NCBI GenBank assembly: GCA_963664465.2
Contig: CAXXSU010000006.1
Coordinates: 256,025 to 320,024 of the forward strand
DNA from: CAVOAK01 sp963664465
GTDB lineage: Bacteria; Pseudomonadota; Alphaproteobacteria; UBA8366; CAVOAK01
Length of the DNA stretch: 64,000 nt
Direction: 5' to 3'
The notes under the pieces are model-generated. The model was not told the origin of the DNA. It saw only the letters and a list, made by a program, of their open reading frames with translations, and did not search any database. Positions within the stretch are counted from its first letter, which is position 1, and each line of letters opens with the position of its first letter. Of this stretch, positions 1 through 8,531 are shown one piece after another. A program made the translations under genes and the position numbers.

Positions 1-519
1 AGCCGCGATTGGCGAGGCATACGCGGCCATACCTTTGTCCCAGGGCTCGTCAAGTAGGTCACGCGCGGCACCGTAGTTCCGGTCCTGTACACTGCGAACA
101 ACAAGCAGAAATATGGCGATCGGATCTCTGATTCCGGCGGCCTCGATTCTTCGCGCAAAATCTACCGCTGGAACCACCATGCCGGCCGAAAGCGAAAGCT
201 TAAAAGCCTGGCGAAGTAGCTGCTCGTCCTCCGGATTCTCTTCCAGAACTCGCGCCATCAAGGTCGCGGCTTGACGCAGATCCCAACTCCGTTCAGCGGC
301 CAACGCCGCAAGATAAGTACCGTAGACGGACGATTTGTCGGCGACGGCAGCGAGTTGCGTCGTAACTCCATCCCCAACGCGCACCTGTACAGCAGTTGCT
401 GCCGCGACATGCACAATGAGTGACACTGCAGTGAATAGGGCCACCAAGGATGCGACCGTCCGCTGCCGCGATAGGAATATGCGACCGCGTCTAGTCAACT
501 CAGTTCGTCCTGTCACCAT
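1..519 (-). CDS. TPR-repeat protein, N-terminal part (runs off the window)
   Basis: This reading frame is open from an ATG at 519 to the window edge, so only the first 173 residues are visible. A basic N-terminus is followed by one hydrophobic segment at about residues 22-43 (signal anchor or signal peptide). After it comes helix-rich sequence with the Ala/Leu spacing of tetratricopeptide repeats (LAALAAERSWDLRQAA, LLRQAFKLSLSAG). An AGGGG stretch lies just ahead of the ATG as a plausible ribosome binding site. It is read in the same direction as the ETF-QO gene upstream of it. TPR proteins beside ETF-QO are common in alphaproteobacteria and probably act as periplasmic or membrane-anchored scaffolds; the specific role is unknown. 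The TPR call is by eye on a partial protein. Confidence 0.7.
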   Translation of the reverse strand, partial: MVTGRTELTRRGRIFLSRQRTVASLVALFTAVSLIVHVAAATAVQVRVGDGVTTQLAAVADKSSVYGTYLAALAAERSWDLRQAATLMARVLEENPEDEQLLRQAFKLSLSAGMVVPAVDFARRIEAAGIRDPIAIFLLVVRSVQDRNYGAARDLLDEPWDKGMAAYASPIAA

Positions 520-675
520 TACCGATCCCCTGCGCCCGACCTATCGTGCCGGACCAAGTAAGTACTACCGCGCGACTTTAGCCCGGCTTCGAGCAGCATC
601 GGCTGCATGGTACAGTTCAGATGCTGGCTCAACTTCAGTTTATCCGAGTCCGGTGCGCCGCGTCAGCCGTTTTCA

Positions 676-693
676 AGCGCTCTATTGAGCGCT
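676..693 (-). terminator. Perfect hairpin downstream of ETF-QO
   Basis: A perfect 7-bp inverted repeat (AGCGCTC, loop TATT, GAGCGCT) lies about 60 bases past the ETF-QO stop codon and before the TPR gene. There is no clear T-run after it on the minus strand, so it may be a processing or attenuation hairpin rather than a true intrinsic terminator. The rest of 520-754 shows nothing else recognisable. Confidence 0.3.
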
Positions 694-754
694 CTACGGA
701 TTGAGATCCTGAGGCCAAAAGTCTGCATCCGCGCACCTTTCTACATATTGGGAT

Positions 755-2383
755 TTACATATTGAGAAAGTTTGGACCGCCGCCGCCTTCAGGAACAACC
801 CAACGGATGTTTTGTAACGGATCTTTGATATCACATGACTTACAGTGGAGACAGTTCTGAGCGTTGATCTGCAGCCTCGGCGCGTCGTCCACCGTAACAA
901 TTTCGTACACATTCGCCGGGCAGTAGCGCTGCTCGGGTGCATCGTAGAGGGCAAGGTTCACCTCCACCGGCAGCCGCTCATCTTGCAGCTTTAGGTGCGG
1001 CGGTTGATCCTCTTCATGGTTGGTTCCCGAAAAAGCAAGATTGGTAAGTTTGTCGAAGCTTATGACGCCATCGGGCTTCGGATAGTCGATCGGTTGGCAT
1101 TCTCCGGCCGGCTTCAAAGTAACGTGATCCGCATGATTCTTGAATGTCCAAGGTGCCCGTCCGCGCAGGAGATATGTATCGATCGCGGCGTGAACCAAAC
1201 CGGCCGCCAAGCCCCAGCGAAAGGCCGGACGAATATTGCGTTGGCGGCGCAGTTCCGGCCACAGCCAGGAACGCTGCAGGCGCTCTGAATAACCGAGCGG
1301 CTCCCTGCCGGCTGCTTCTCCAGACAGCATCTCGAACACCGCATCGGCGCACTCGATACCCGACTTCATTGCCGTGTGCGTGCCCTTGATCTTCGGCACA
1401 TTCATGAAGCCCGCCGCCGCGCCGATCAAGGCACCGCCGGGGAAAGTCAGTTTCGGAATGGACTGGAAACCACCTTCGTTGAGCGCCCGGGCACCATAGC
1501 AAATACGCCGACCGCCCTCGAATGTGCTCTCGATCGCCGGATGATGCTTGAAGCGTTGAAACTCATCATATGGACTGAGATAGGGGTTCGAGTAATCGAG
1601 CCCAACCACAAAGCCAACTGCGACCTGGTTGCCGTCGAGATGATAGAGGAACGATCCGCCGTAGGTCCTATTGTCGAGCGGCCACCCTACAGTATGAATA
1701 ACGAGGCCCGGCCGATGCTGTTCGGGCGCGACCTCCCAAAGCTCTTTCAGCCCAATACCGTAAGTCTGCGGATCACAGTGATCGCGAAGTGCAAACCGGT
1801 CGGCGAGACGTTCCGCAAGCGACCCACGACACCCTTCGGCGAATAGAGTTTGGCGTCCTCGGAGTTCGACGCCTGGTTGATGATTTGGACCAGGCTCGCC
1901 AGTGCGTGTGACGCCCATGTCGCCCGTAGCCACGCCCGCGACACACCCGTCATCGTCATAGAGCAGCTCTGCGGCTGCAAACCCCGGGTAAATCTCGACG
2001 CCAAGCGCTTCAGCCTGTCGCGCCATCCATCGGCAAACCGAGCCAAGGCTGACGATGTAATTTCCCTGGTTTCGCATTTGCGGCGGTGTCGGCAACTGCA
2101 ACGCGCGCCCTGCGGTCAGATATAGGAGGCGCTCTTCGCGCACCGGAGTCCGCAGTGGTGTGTCCAGTTCGCGCCAGTCGGGGAACAATTCCGCCAAGGC
2201 ACGCGGCTCGATCACGGCACCGGACAGTATATGCGCGCCGACTTCGGAGCCCTTCTCAAGGACGCAGACGCTTAGGTCGACACCACCGTTTGCAGATAAT
2301 TGTTTAAGTCGGATCGCCGCCGCCAATCCCGCCGGCCCGGCTCCAACAATCACCACGTCGTAGTCCATCGTCTCGCGGTTCAT
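755..2383 (-). CDS. Electron transfer flavoprotein-ubiquinone oxidoreductase
   Basis: The 542-residue protein matches ETF-QO in length and layout. An FAD-binding Rossmann motif (VVIVGAGPAGLAAAIRL) starts at about residue 9. The C-terminus carries a [4Fe-4S] site (YCPANVYEIV, then NCLHCKSCDIKDP) ending in the typical WVVPEGGGGPNF. The enzyme passes electrons from acyl-CoA and other dehydrogenases, via ETF, to the membrane ubiquinone pool. An alternative start is the second Met (MDYDVVIVG), five codons in. It is divergent from the uracil-DNA glycosylase gene across a 135-base gap that must hold both promoters. It looks intact. Confidence 0.95.
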   Translation of the reverse strand: MNRETMDYDVVIVGAGPAGLAAAIRLKQLSANGGVDLSVCVLEKGSEVGAHILSGAVIEPRALAELFPDWRELDTPLRTPVREERLLYLTAGRALQLPTPPQMRNQGNYIVSLGSVCRWMARQAEALGVEIYPGFAAAELLYDDDGCVAGVATGDMGVTRTGEPGPNHQPGVELRGRQTLFAEGCRGSLAERLADRFALRDHCDPQTYGIGLKELWEVAPEQHRPGLVIHTVGWPLDNRTYGGSFLYHLDGNQVAVGFVVGLDYSNPYLSPYDEFQRFKHHPAIESTFEGGRRICYGARALNEGGFQSIPKLTFPGGALIGAAAGFMNVPKIKGTHTAMKSGIECADAVFEMLSGEAAGREPLGYSERLQRSWLWPELRRQRNIRPAFRWGLAAGLVHAAIDTYLLRGRAPWTFKNHADHVTLKPAGECQPIDYPKPDGVISFDKLTNLAFSGTNHEEDQPPHLKLQDERLPVEVNLALYDAPEQRYCPANVYEIVTVDDAPRLQINAQNCLHCKSCDIKDPLQNIRWVVPEGGGGPNFLNM

Positions 2384-2518
2384 CGCGCGCTCCGGCTCCG
2401 GTTGTTAGCCTGGCTGCCCGTGTCTATAACAATATTACCGAGTCCGTCAGAACGCTAGGATGGCTCAAATAATGTGGCCGAAGACCAGGCAACGACAACA
2501 CCCATGTGATGTTCAGGC

Positions 2519-3328
2519 ATGAGCGATCGTCTGCATGCCTTAAAACTGCAGCTGGGATTCGGCGTCGACGAGGCGGTTGGCGATACGCCGGTTGACCGAT
2601 ATGCGTTGAGCACACTTGACGCCGCTGCGCGGCAGACTCACAACGCCGAGCAGCAAGCGAAGGACAGCCGGACTCGGCCGAAGCCGAACCAACCATCCCG
2701 CATGCCCAGTGGATCAAGTCAGGATGCTCTCGAAAGTGCGAGCGCCGCTAATTCGGCGCAAACTTTGGAGGACCTCCGTGCGACGGTGGCCGCGTTCGAG
2801 GCATGCGCACTGAAGCGTACCGCGACGAACCTGGTATTCGCCGATGGCAACCCTGATGCCAAGGTCATGATCATCGGCGAAGCACCAGGCGCCGATGAAG
2901 ATCGACTCGGTCTTCCCTTTGTCGGCGTCAGCGGAAAGCTTCTCGACCGTATGCTGGCCTTCATCGGCATCAACCGAAGTTCGGTATACATAACCAACGT
3001 CCTGCCGTGGCGGCCGCCAGGCAACCGGAAGCCGACGCAGGCCGAAGTCGCCGTCTGTCTACCCTTCATAAAGCGTCATGTGGAACTCGCTGCCCCCAAG
3101 ATCTTGGTCCTTGCCGGTGGTGCCGCCGCGTCTACACTGCTTGATACGAACCAGGGCATTTCGCGTATTCGCGGACGCTGGCATGACTATTCAAGCCCGG
3201 GGCTTGCCGACCCTATCGCAGCGCTTCCGACATTCCACCCAGCCTACCTCCTGAGAACACCTGCGCAAAAGCGGTTTGCCTGGCGCGACTTGCTCGCCCT
3301 CAAGCTTAAGCTGCAGGAAATCGGATAG
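2519..3328 (+). CDS. Family-4-like uracil-DNA glycosylase
   Basis: The 269-residue protein has an Ala/Ser/Pro-rich N-terminus of about 95 residues, then the UDG fold. Motif A is GEAPGADEDRLGLPFVG, the leucine-rich segment is SGKLLDRMLAFIG, and motif B is FHPAYLLRTP. Family-4 enzymes excise uracil and carry a [4Fe-4S] cluster held by four cysteines. Here only two candidate positions keep Cys (FEACALK and AVCLPFI). The first Cys of the N-terminal pair is missing and the usual VKCRPP reads LPWRPP, so the cluster is probably incomplete or absent. This type is annotated in many alphaproteobacteria as phage-type DNA polymerase or UDG. Confidence 0.85.
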   Translation: MSDRLHALKLQLGFGVDEAVGDTPVDRYALSTLDAAARQTHNAEQQAKDSRTRPKPNQPSRMPSGSSQDALESASAANSAQTLEDLRATVAAFEACALKRTATNLVFADGNPDAKVMIIGEAPGADEDRLGLPFVGVSGKLLDRMLAFIGINRSSVYITNVLPWRPPGNRKPTQAEVAVCLPFIKRHVELAAPKILVLAGGAAASTLLDTNQGISRIRGRWHDYSSPGLADPIAALPTFHPAYLLRTPAQKRFAWRDLLALKLKLQEIG

Positions 3329-3450
3329 GGACAGAGCTCCCGCACAACGCGATTCGGCGGGTCGCGAGGCGGCTGCGACTTGCTAATCGGCACAAATTCC
3401 AGTACCTAGAAAGTGGGTCGGGATACGATGGGCAAGGGTCAATCAAAAGC

Positions 3451-5289
3451 ATGACAAGACGGTTAGCTCAGCTCGCCGGCGGCATGTGCGCCGCGGCGCT
3501 CGCGATCGGCTTCGGTTCTGCGCACGCGCAGAACTTACCGAGTGAGACGGAGGTGGAAACCGCGGCCCTTACGCATAGCGACGGCGCAGCGGGCGCGGTT
3601 GTTCCGACACCGCTCGAGGCGGCCGACGCCGAACGCTATCGGCAGATCTTTGAGCTGCAGCAGGCTGGCAAATGGCGGCAGGCCGATATCTTGATAAAGG
3701 CGGTGACGGACCGGCTTTTGATTGGCCACGTCCAGTTCCAGCGCTATATGCATCCGACCGCATACCGCTCGAAATATGTCGAGCTGCGAGACTGGCTTTC
3801 GGAATACGCAGATCATCCCGGCGCACGCAGGGTTTACAGGTTGGCGCTCCGCCGCAAACCGGGCTCCTGGAAGGCTCCAAGGCGGCCCATCGGGGTCGTC
3901 GGCTTGGGGAAAGTCGGCAGCACAACTGCGGTGACTGTGGACAGCGGGAAGGCGGCAAAGAGCACGAACCGTAGAAAGAGTCGCCACGTCTATCGCACAC
4001 AACGCGAGATAAAATCGTTGGTGGCGCGCGGTCGCCCAACGCAAGCAAGAAAACTCATCACCAGCAAGACGAATCTTCGTCGCTTTGACCCGGTCAGTTT
4101 CGATGAAAGCATGGGCGATATCGCCCGCGGTTACTTTCATGCCGGTAAGGATCTGGAGGCATTGAAAGTCGCGCTGCCGGCGACTGAACGTTCAGGCGCG
4201 ATGGCGCTAATGGCGCATTGGTGGGGCGGGCTCTCTGCCTGGCGACTAGGCGAGTTTACGACAGCCGCACGGCTCTTCGAGGGCATGACGGGCGAGGGGG
4301 TAAAAGTTGAATGGACGGCCTCGGCGGCCGCTTATTGGGCGGCGCGCGCCTACTTGGTCAGCGAGCAACCGCAGCACTACACCCGGATGATGGAAATAGC
4401 GGCCGGCAATCCACAGACATTCTATGGACTACTCGCCGTTCGCGCGCTTGGACGCGAACCGTTGCTAGACTGGAACTTACCAACCCCCGATGCAGTCGAT
4501 TCTCAGTTGTTTGCTCGAATTCCCGCCGCGAACCGTGCGCTCGGATTGATCCAGGCAGGTCAGTTTGCCCGCGCGGAATCCGAACTCCGGCGGCTGACGG
4601 GGAACCTCTCGCCAGAATTGGCGCATTCTCTCCTGGCTCTGGCCGATAAGGCAAAGCTGCCGGCTCTCGCCTTCAACCTCGGTGATACTCTGCTGCGCTA
4701 CAGCGGCGTGCGTCATCAAGGGGCCCTATTCCCGGTGCCATCGTGGCAGCCGGAACAGGGATTTACGGTCGACCGTGCCCTCGTGTACGCATTGATGCGT
4801 CAAGAATCGCAATTCAAGACGAATGCGAAGAGTCCGGCAGGCGCGCGCGGCCTCATGCAGCTCATGCCGGCAACTGCGGGATTTATGGCCGGCAAAAGGA
4901 TTAGAGGCGCAGCGCGAGACAAGTTGTTCGAGCCGCAATACAATATTGAACTTGGCCAGCGCTACGTCCGCCACCTGATCGCAACGCCAAACATCGGGTC
5001 CAACTTGTTCCTCATCACAGCGGCCTACAATGGTGGACCGGGTAATCTCAACAAATGGCAGAAGCGAATGGATTACCAGGAGGATCCTTTGCTCTTCATC
5101 GAGAGCTTGCCGGCGCGCGAGACACGCACCTTCGTCGAACGCGTCCTCACAAACATTTGGATTTACCGATACCGCTTGGGCCAACAGACACCGTCGCTGG
5201 TATCAATACTCGAAGGCGATTGGCCGCAGTATATTGCACTCGACTCGTTGGATGCCGGCACCGCAAAGGTGGCAACGAGTGGCGATTGA
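3451..5289 (+). CDS. slt: Soluble lytic murein transglycosylase
   Basis: The 612-residue protein begins with a signal peptide cleaved after about AHAQ. A long helical superhelix domain follows (residues about 60-430). The C-terminal lysozyme-like domain has the catalytic Glu in ALMRQESQF (about residue 452), then SPAGARGLMQLMPATA and ITAAYNGGPGN. It cleaves the glycan strands of peptidoglycan in the periplasm to give 1,6-anhydromuropeptides. Its 3' end overlaps the start of the moaB-like gene by 11 bases, so the two are probably co-transcribed. Length and motifs are normal for Slt70-type enzymes. Confidence 0.93.
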   Translation: MTRRLAQLAGGMCAAALAIGFGSAHAQNLPSETEVETAALTHSDGAAGAVVPTPLEAADAERYRQIFELQQAGKWRQADILIKAVTDRLLIGHVQFQRYMHPTAYRSKYVELRDWLSEYADHPGARRVYRLALRRKPGSWKAPRRPIGVVGLGKVGSTTAVTVDSGKAAKSTNRRKSRHVYRTQREIKSLVARGRPTQARKLITSKTNLRRFDPVSFDESMGDIARGYFHAGKDLEALKVALPATERSGAMALMAHWWGGLSAWRLGEFTTAARLFEGMTGEGVKVEWTASAAAYWAARAYLVSEQPQHYTRMMEIAAGNPQTFYGLLAVRALGREPLLDWNLPTPDAVDSQLFARIPAANRALGLIQAGQFARAESELRRLTGNLSPELAHSLLALADKAKLPALAFNLGDTLLRYSGVRHQGALFPVPSWQPEQGFTVDRALVYALMRQESQFKTNAKSPAGARGLMQLMPATAGFMAGKRIRGAARDKLFEPQYNIELGQRYVRHLIATPNIGSNLFLITAAYNGGPGNLNKWQKRMDYQEDPLLFIESLPARETRTFVERVLTNIWIYRYRLGQQTPSLVSILEGDWPQYIALDSLDAGTAKVATSGD

Positions 5290-5806
5290 CGAAGACCGCC
5301 CGTTTCTCCCCGTCAATATTGCGGTGCTCACCGTTTCGGACACGCGCGGACCCGACCAGGACAAATCCGGCGATACACTTGTCGAGCGGCTGACTGCCGA
5401 TGGTCACAAGCTGGCCGATCGCGCCCTGCTAAAGGACGATCTGGACGTCATCGTCACAAAGCTTGAAACCTGGATCGCGGCACCGGAGATCGATGTCGTC
5501 ATCACCACAGGTGGGACCGGCGTTACCGGTCGCGACGTCACGCCAGAGGCCATCGAGCAAGTCTCTGAAAAAAGGATCGAGGGGTTTGGCGAGTTATTCC
5601 GTTGGATCAGTTTTGAGAAAATCGGCACGTCGACGATCCAAAGCAGAGCGAGCGCCGGCGTAGCCAACGGCACCTACCTCTTCGCCCTGCCAGGATCTAC
5701 GGGGGCCTGTAGGGATGGCTGGGACGAAATCCTGCATCACCAACTCGATAACCGGTACAGACCCTGCAACTTCGTAGAACTCATGCCGCGCTTGAAAGAA
5801 AGCTGA
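5279..5806 (+). CDS. moaB: Molybdenum cofactor biosynthesis protein B
   Basis: The start is placed at the GTG overlapping the end of slt, because similarity begins right after it (VNIAVLTVSDTRG) and this gives 175 residues, the normal family length. The MoaB/Mog signature TTGGTGVTGRDVTPEA and the later FALPGSTGACRDGWDEIL are intact. The family adenylylates molybdopterin or binds it during molybdenum cofactor synthesis in the cytoplasm. The frame is open further upstream inside slt, but that part has no family similarity. An overlapping slt-moaB pair suggests translational coupling. Confidence 0.9.
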   Translation: MAIDEDRPFLPVNIAVLTVSDTRGPDQDKSGDTLVERLTADGHKLADRALLKDDLDVIVTKLETWIAAPEIDVVITTGGTGVTGRDVTPEAIEQVSEKRIEGFGELFRWISFEKIGTSTIQSRASAGVANGTYLFALPGSTGACRDGWDEILHHQLDNRYRPCNFVELMPRLKES

Positions 5807-5816
5807 AGACCAGACC

Positions 5817-6392
5817 TCAGCTCAACGCACGTATGGGCAACCGCGCGCCGCATTCCCGCCAACGCTCCAGCAACGCCGCGTCATCGATATCGGTCAGCGT
5901 GTCAATCAACGCATGGCTACTTCCCGATTCGAGATTTGCAAGAGTGTCAGCAAGTGTATGCTTGCTCGACCAACGGACTCCGTTGAAGAGATGTGGCAGC
6001 GGCCGGCGACGCCGAAGCCCCACGAGCCAGTAGCCGCCCCGTCCTCGGCCGATCCGAACACCGCGTCGTGCCGTTCCAGTGCAGCACAGGCACGCATCAC
6101 ATGACTGACGTCCAGGTCCGGAATATCGACGCCGACGATGACGGCGGGGCCGGCGGGCAGCACGCGCATCGCGGAGTCCATGCGGTGCCCCAAAATCGCC
6201 CCTCAACTGCAGTCGACGCGGAATTGTAGGTAGCCATCGGGCCGGCTCTGGCGTGACCCATAACCAACTTTGCCACTTGGGAGTCTTGGCAAGCCTGCCG
6301 ATGGTGCGCATCGCCATCAACCGATACAACCGCAACGCCTCCACGGCCCCCGCTTCTTTCGCGCGTCGACTCTTCACACGGCCTAAGCGCAT
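5817..6392 (-). pseudogene. DUF2064 (TIGR04282-type) glycosyltransferase, frameshifted
   Basis: Family similarity is spread over two frames. The N-terminal part (GRVKSRRAKEAGAVEALRLY, then WLWVTPEPA) and the C-terminal part (GGYWLVGLRRRRPLPHLF, then HTLADTLANLESG) share one frame. The middle (AVIVGVDIPDLDVSHVMRAC, then HDAVFGSAEDG) lies in another frame over about 6020-6170. One lesion is visible near 6045, where the conserved AEDGGYW motif would be restored by adding a single base. The other lies near 6190. Members are small nucleotide-diphospho-sugar-transferase-fold proteins. Either the gene is dead or this stretch is poorly sequenced; the adjacent region is also disturbed. Confidence 0.75.
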
Positions 6393-6433
6393 GGTCGACC
6401 GCGCGAATTTGACAGAAGGATCGTCAGGGGGAC

Positions 6434-7015
6434 TTGATGGTGAGCTGGTCGGAGATGCCGCGCTCGCCTGGTCATGTATTTTACGACCGCCTGCAGTTGG
6501 TACTGATCGAGGGCGGCTTCGACGGCTTCGCCGAGGCGGTCTGCCAGATTACGCGGCCAGGATGGGGGCGCCTTCGGTGCCACCCGGGCGCTACTTCCGT
6601 ATGCACCTGGTGGGCTACTTCGAGGGTATCGACTCTGAGCGTGGGCTGGAGTGGCGCTGCTCGGATTCCCTGTCGCTACAGTTCCTGCTGTTGGAGATGC
6701 GGGAGCCGGCGCTGCGCGCTGCCCCGCCAAGCTTGGCCTATCTTGAGGCGTCGAAAAGTAGACCGATGCTGGACTCATTGGACTTGTCGAACCGATACCC
6801 CGACCAAGATCGCCAAGATGAAGGACGGCACCACGCACCTGGCCTACAAGCCCGAGCACGCGGTGGATCTGGACACCGGCGCGGTGGTGGCGGCGGAGCT
6901 GCACCCGGCCGACGAGGGCGATACGACAACGCTTCCCAAGACCCTGGCGGCGGCCGAGGCAAACCTCGAGGCGGTGGATGTGGCGCCGACGGCCAAATGG
7001 GACAACAAGTCTTGA
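6434..7015 (+). mobile_element. Decayed DDE transposase fragment (IS1182-like)
   Basis: Pieces of one transposase occur in more than one frame. MPRSPGHVFYDRLQLVLIEG opens the N-terminus at 6455, and MGAPSVPPGRYFRMHLVGYF follows in the next frame at about 6562. After an apparent internal deletion near 6750-6800 a central piece reads KIAKMKDGTTHLAYKPEHAV (about 6811-6870), then DEGDTTTLPKTLAAAEANL. The C-terminal catalytic part is missing. The family assignment rests on remembered similarity to IS1182/IS5-like transposases annotated in proteobacteria. It cannot encode an active enzyme. Confidence 0.7.
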
Positions 7016-7382
7016 GCGCTCGCGATATCGAATCTGGCACGAAGCGCTTTGCGCCGCAAGCTCAACCGCTCCTTTGCTCAACTCCCTGCCATACCAAATC
7101 GTTGCTCGGCGATGCGCCAACTCATCGGCGCCGGCACCCCGAAGGAGATTTGAGTTTCCTCATGCCTGAGAAGGCGTCTTGCCTTTTTCAACGGGCTGCT
7201 AAGCGTGGCGACCGCGCGAATTTGACAAGGTGACGTCTCAAGAAACCACCCTTTGACCGATCCCGCGCATCTGCAGAGCGCGCTGCGCGCGCGCCAAGCT
7301 TGGCCGGCGAAAAGTAGACGGGGACTCATTGGACTTGTCGATACCGACCTCGCGGCTCTATTTAGCATGGCGATGACGACAA
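6990..7382 (+). repeat. Gapped duplicates of the transposase fragment and of the following gene's 5' end
   Basis: The stretch 6990-7200 repeats the start of the phosphotransferase gene at 7376-7530 (shared runs such as GGGACAACAAGTCTTGAGCG, GAAGCGCTTTGCGCCGC and CAACTCCCTGCCATACCAAA) but with extra short inserts. The stretch about 7276-7350 repeats 6712-6800 of the transposase fragment (CCAAGCTTGGCC, CTCATTGGACTTGTCG) with short deletions. The phrase GACCGCGCGAATTTGACA also occurs at both 6398 and 7210. The intact reading frame is the downstream copy. This could be an unpolished assembly junction or a complex local duplication. Confidence 0.7.
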
Positions 7383-8492
7383 ATGGGACAACAAGTCTTG
7401 AGCGGCGATATCGATCTCGAAGCGCTTTGCGCCGCGCTCAACCGTGCTCAACTCCCTGCCATACCAAATCGGGTCGATCGGGCAGATTTGAGTTTTCTGC
7501 CTGAGAAGGGTCTTGCCCACGACCACGTACGTATTGAGGGAATCGGCTGCCTGTTGCGCGTGCCACGGCAAAGCCAGTTCGCGCTGGCGGCCGCCGAAAA
7601 CCTTGCGTACCAAGCGGCATGCTTCGAGCGTGCATCGCAAGGAATGCATGCGCCGCGATTACATGGCGTGTTGCCGCCTTCACGCAAGGTCCCCATGGGC
7701 GCACTTGTTGTCGATGAGATCGTCGGCCGAGTCGTTAAATTGCCAAACGATCTGCCGGCCCTTGCAGATTGCCTTGCATCGATTCACGGCCTGCAGGTAC
7801 CGCCAGCCGACCGGCGAACGCCACTTGCCGATCACCGCGATCCGATCGCCGGCACCCTTGTTTTTATAGAAGATCAGGCGCGATACCTGGAAGACGCGAC
7901 CGACGATGCGGACGCGATCGCCCTGATCAAAGAAGAGCTTCGTTGGGCACGATATTTCGCGCATGAACACGCCGACCAAGTTCAGCCTACGACCCTGGTC
8001 GCAAGCGACACCCATCCAGGCAACTATGTCATCGACCAAACAGGCCGAGCCTTCATCGTCGACCTGGAAAAGGCGCTCTACGGCTCTCCGGCGATCGACC
8101 TCGCGCACTGCTCACTCTACACCTCTACCACCTGGGACATCGCAGCCGGCCATGTCATCGCTCAAGACGACGTGCTCGCCTTCTACCGCCATTATCTCGA
8201 TCGAATCGAAGCCGATTTAGCGCAAGCGATTAGGCCGTGGCTGATGCCATTGCGGCGACTTACCTGGCTGCGCTCAACGACATGGTCGGCGAAGTGGCGT
8301 GTGGAATCTCGTAAAGATGCGGTTGCGGAAAAGGAGGCCGCGGATAGTACCGAAGATTGGTCTGCCGACAACCGCGACGCCCGCTTGATAGCCCACGTTG
8401 AGGAACGTACGAGAGACTTCCTCAGCGCTCCGACAGTGGATCGCATATGTGCCGAATGGCGCGACGGAAACTCACTCGACCTATCCCTATAG
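7383..8492 (+). CDS. APH-family phosphotransferase
   Basis: The 369-residue protein belongs to the aminoglycoside/choline kinase-like (APH) fold. The catalytic loop reads ASDTHPGNYVID and the metal-binding DFD-like site reads AFIVDLEKALYGSPAIDLAH, about residues 215-245. The substrate is not evident; such proteins in alphaproteobacteria are generic small-molecule kinases. The ATG at 7383 is the first in frame, but upstream DNA is a scrambled duplicate of this gene's start, so the true start could lie slightly later. It is convergent with the CHAT gene, with only 37 bases between the two stop codons. Confidence 0.75.
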   Translation: MGQQVLSGDIDLEALCAALNRAQLPAIPNRVDRADLSFLPEKGLAHDHVRIEGIGCLLRVPRQSQFALAAAENLAYQAACFERASQGMHAPRLHGVLPPSRKVPMGALVVDEIVGRVVKLPNDLPALADCLASIHGLQVPPADRRTPLADHRDPIAGTLVFIEDQARYLEDATDDADAIALIKEELRWARYFAHEHADQVQPTTLVASDTHPGNYVIDQTGRAFIVDLEKALYGSPAIDLAHCSLYTSTTWDIAAGHVIAQDDVLAFYRHYLDRIEADLAQAIRPWLMPLRRLTWLRSTTWSAKWRVESRKDAVAEKEAADSTEDWSADNRDARLIAHVEERTRDFLSAPTVDRICAEWRDGNSLDLSL

Positions 8493-8531
8493 GACGCGCA
8501 CTACTCGACTTATCCTTATAGAACGCACACT
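8474..8531. repeat. Two imperfect 29-bp tandem repeats at converging gene ends
   Basis: Positions 8474-8502 and 8503-8531 are two adjacent 29-base units (ACTCGACCTATCCCTATAGG... and ACTCGACTTATCCTTATAGA...) that differ at only a few bases. The first copy holds the phosphotransferase stop codon and the second abuts the CHAT stop codon. This is probably a local duplication of the gene's last codons. Confidence 0.8.
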
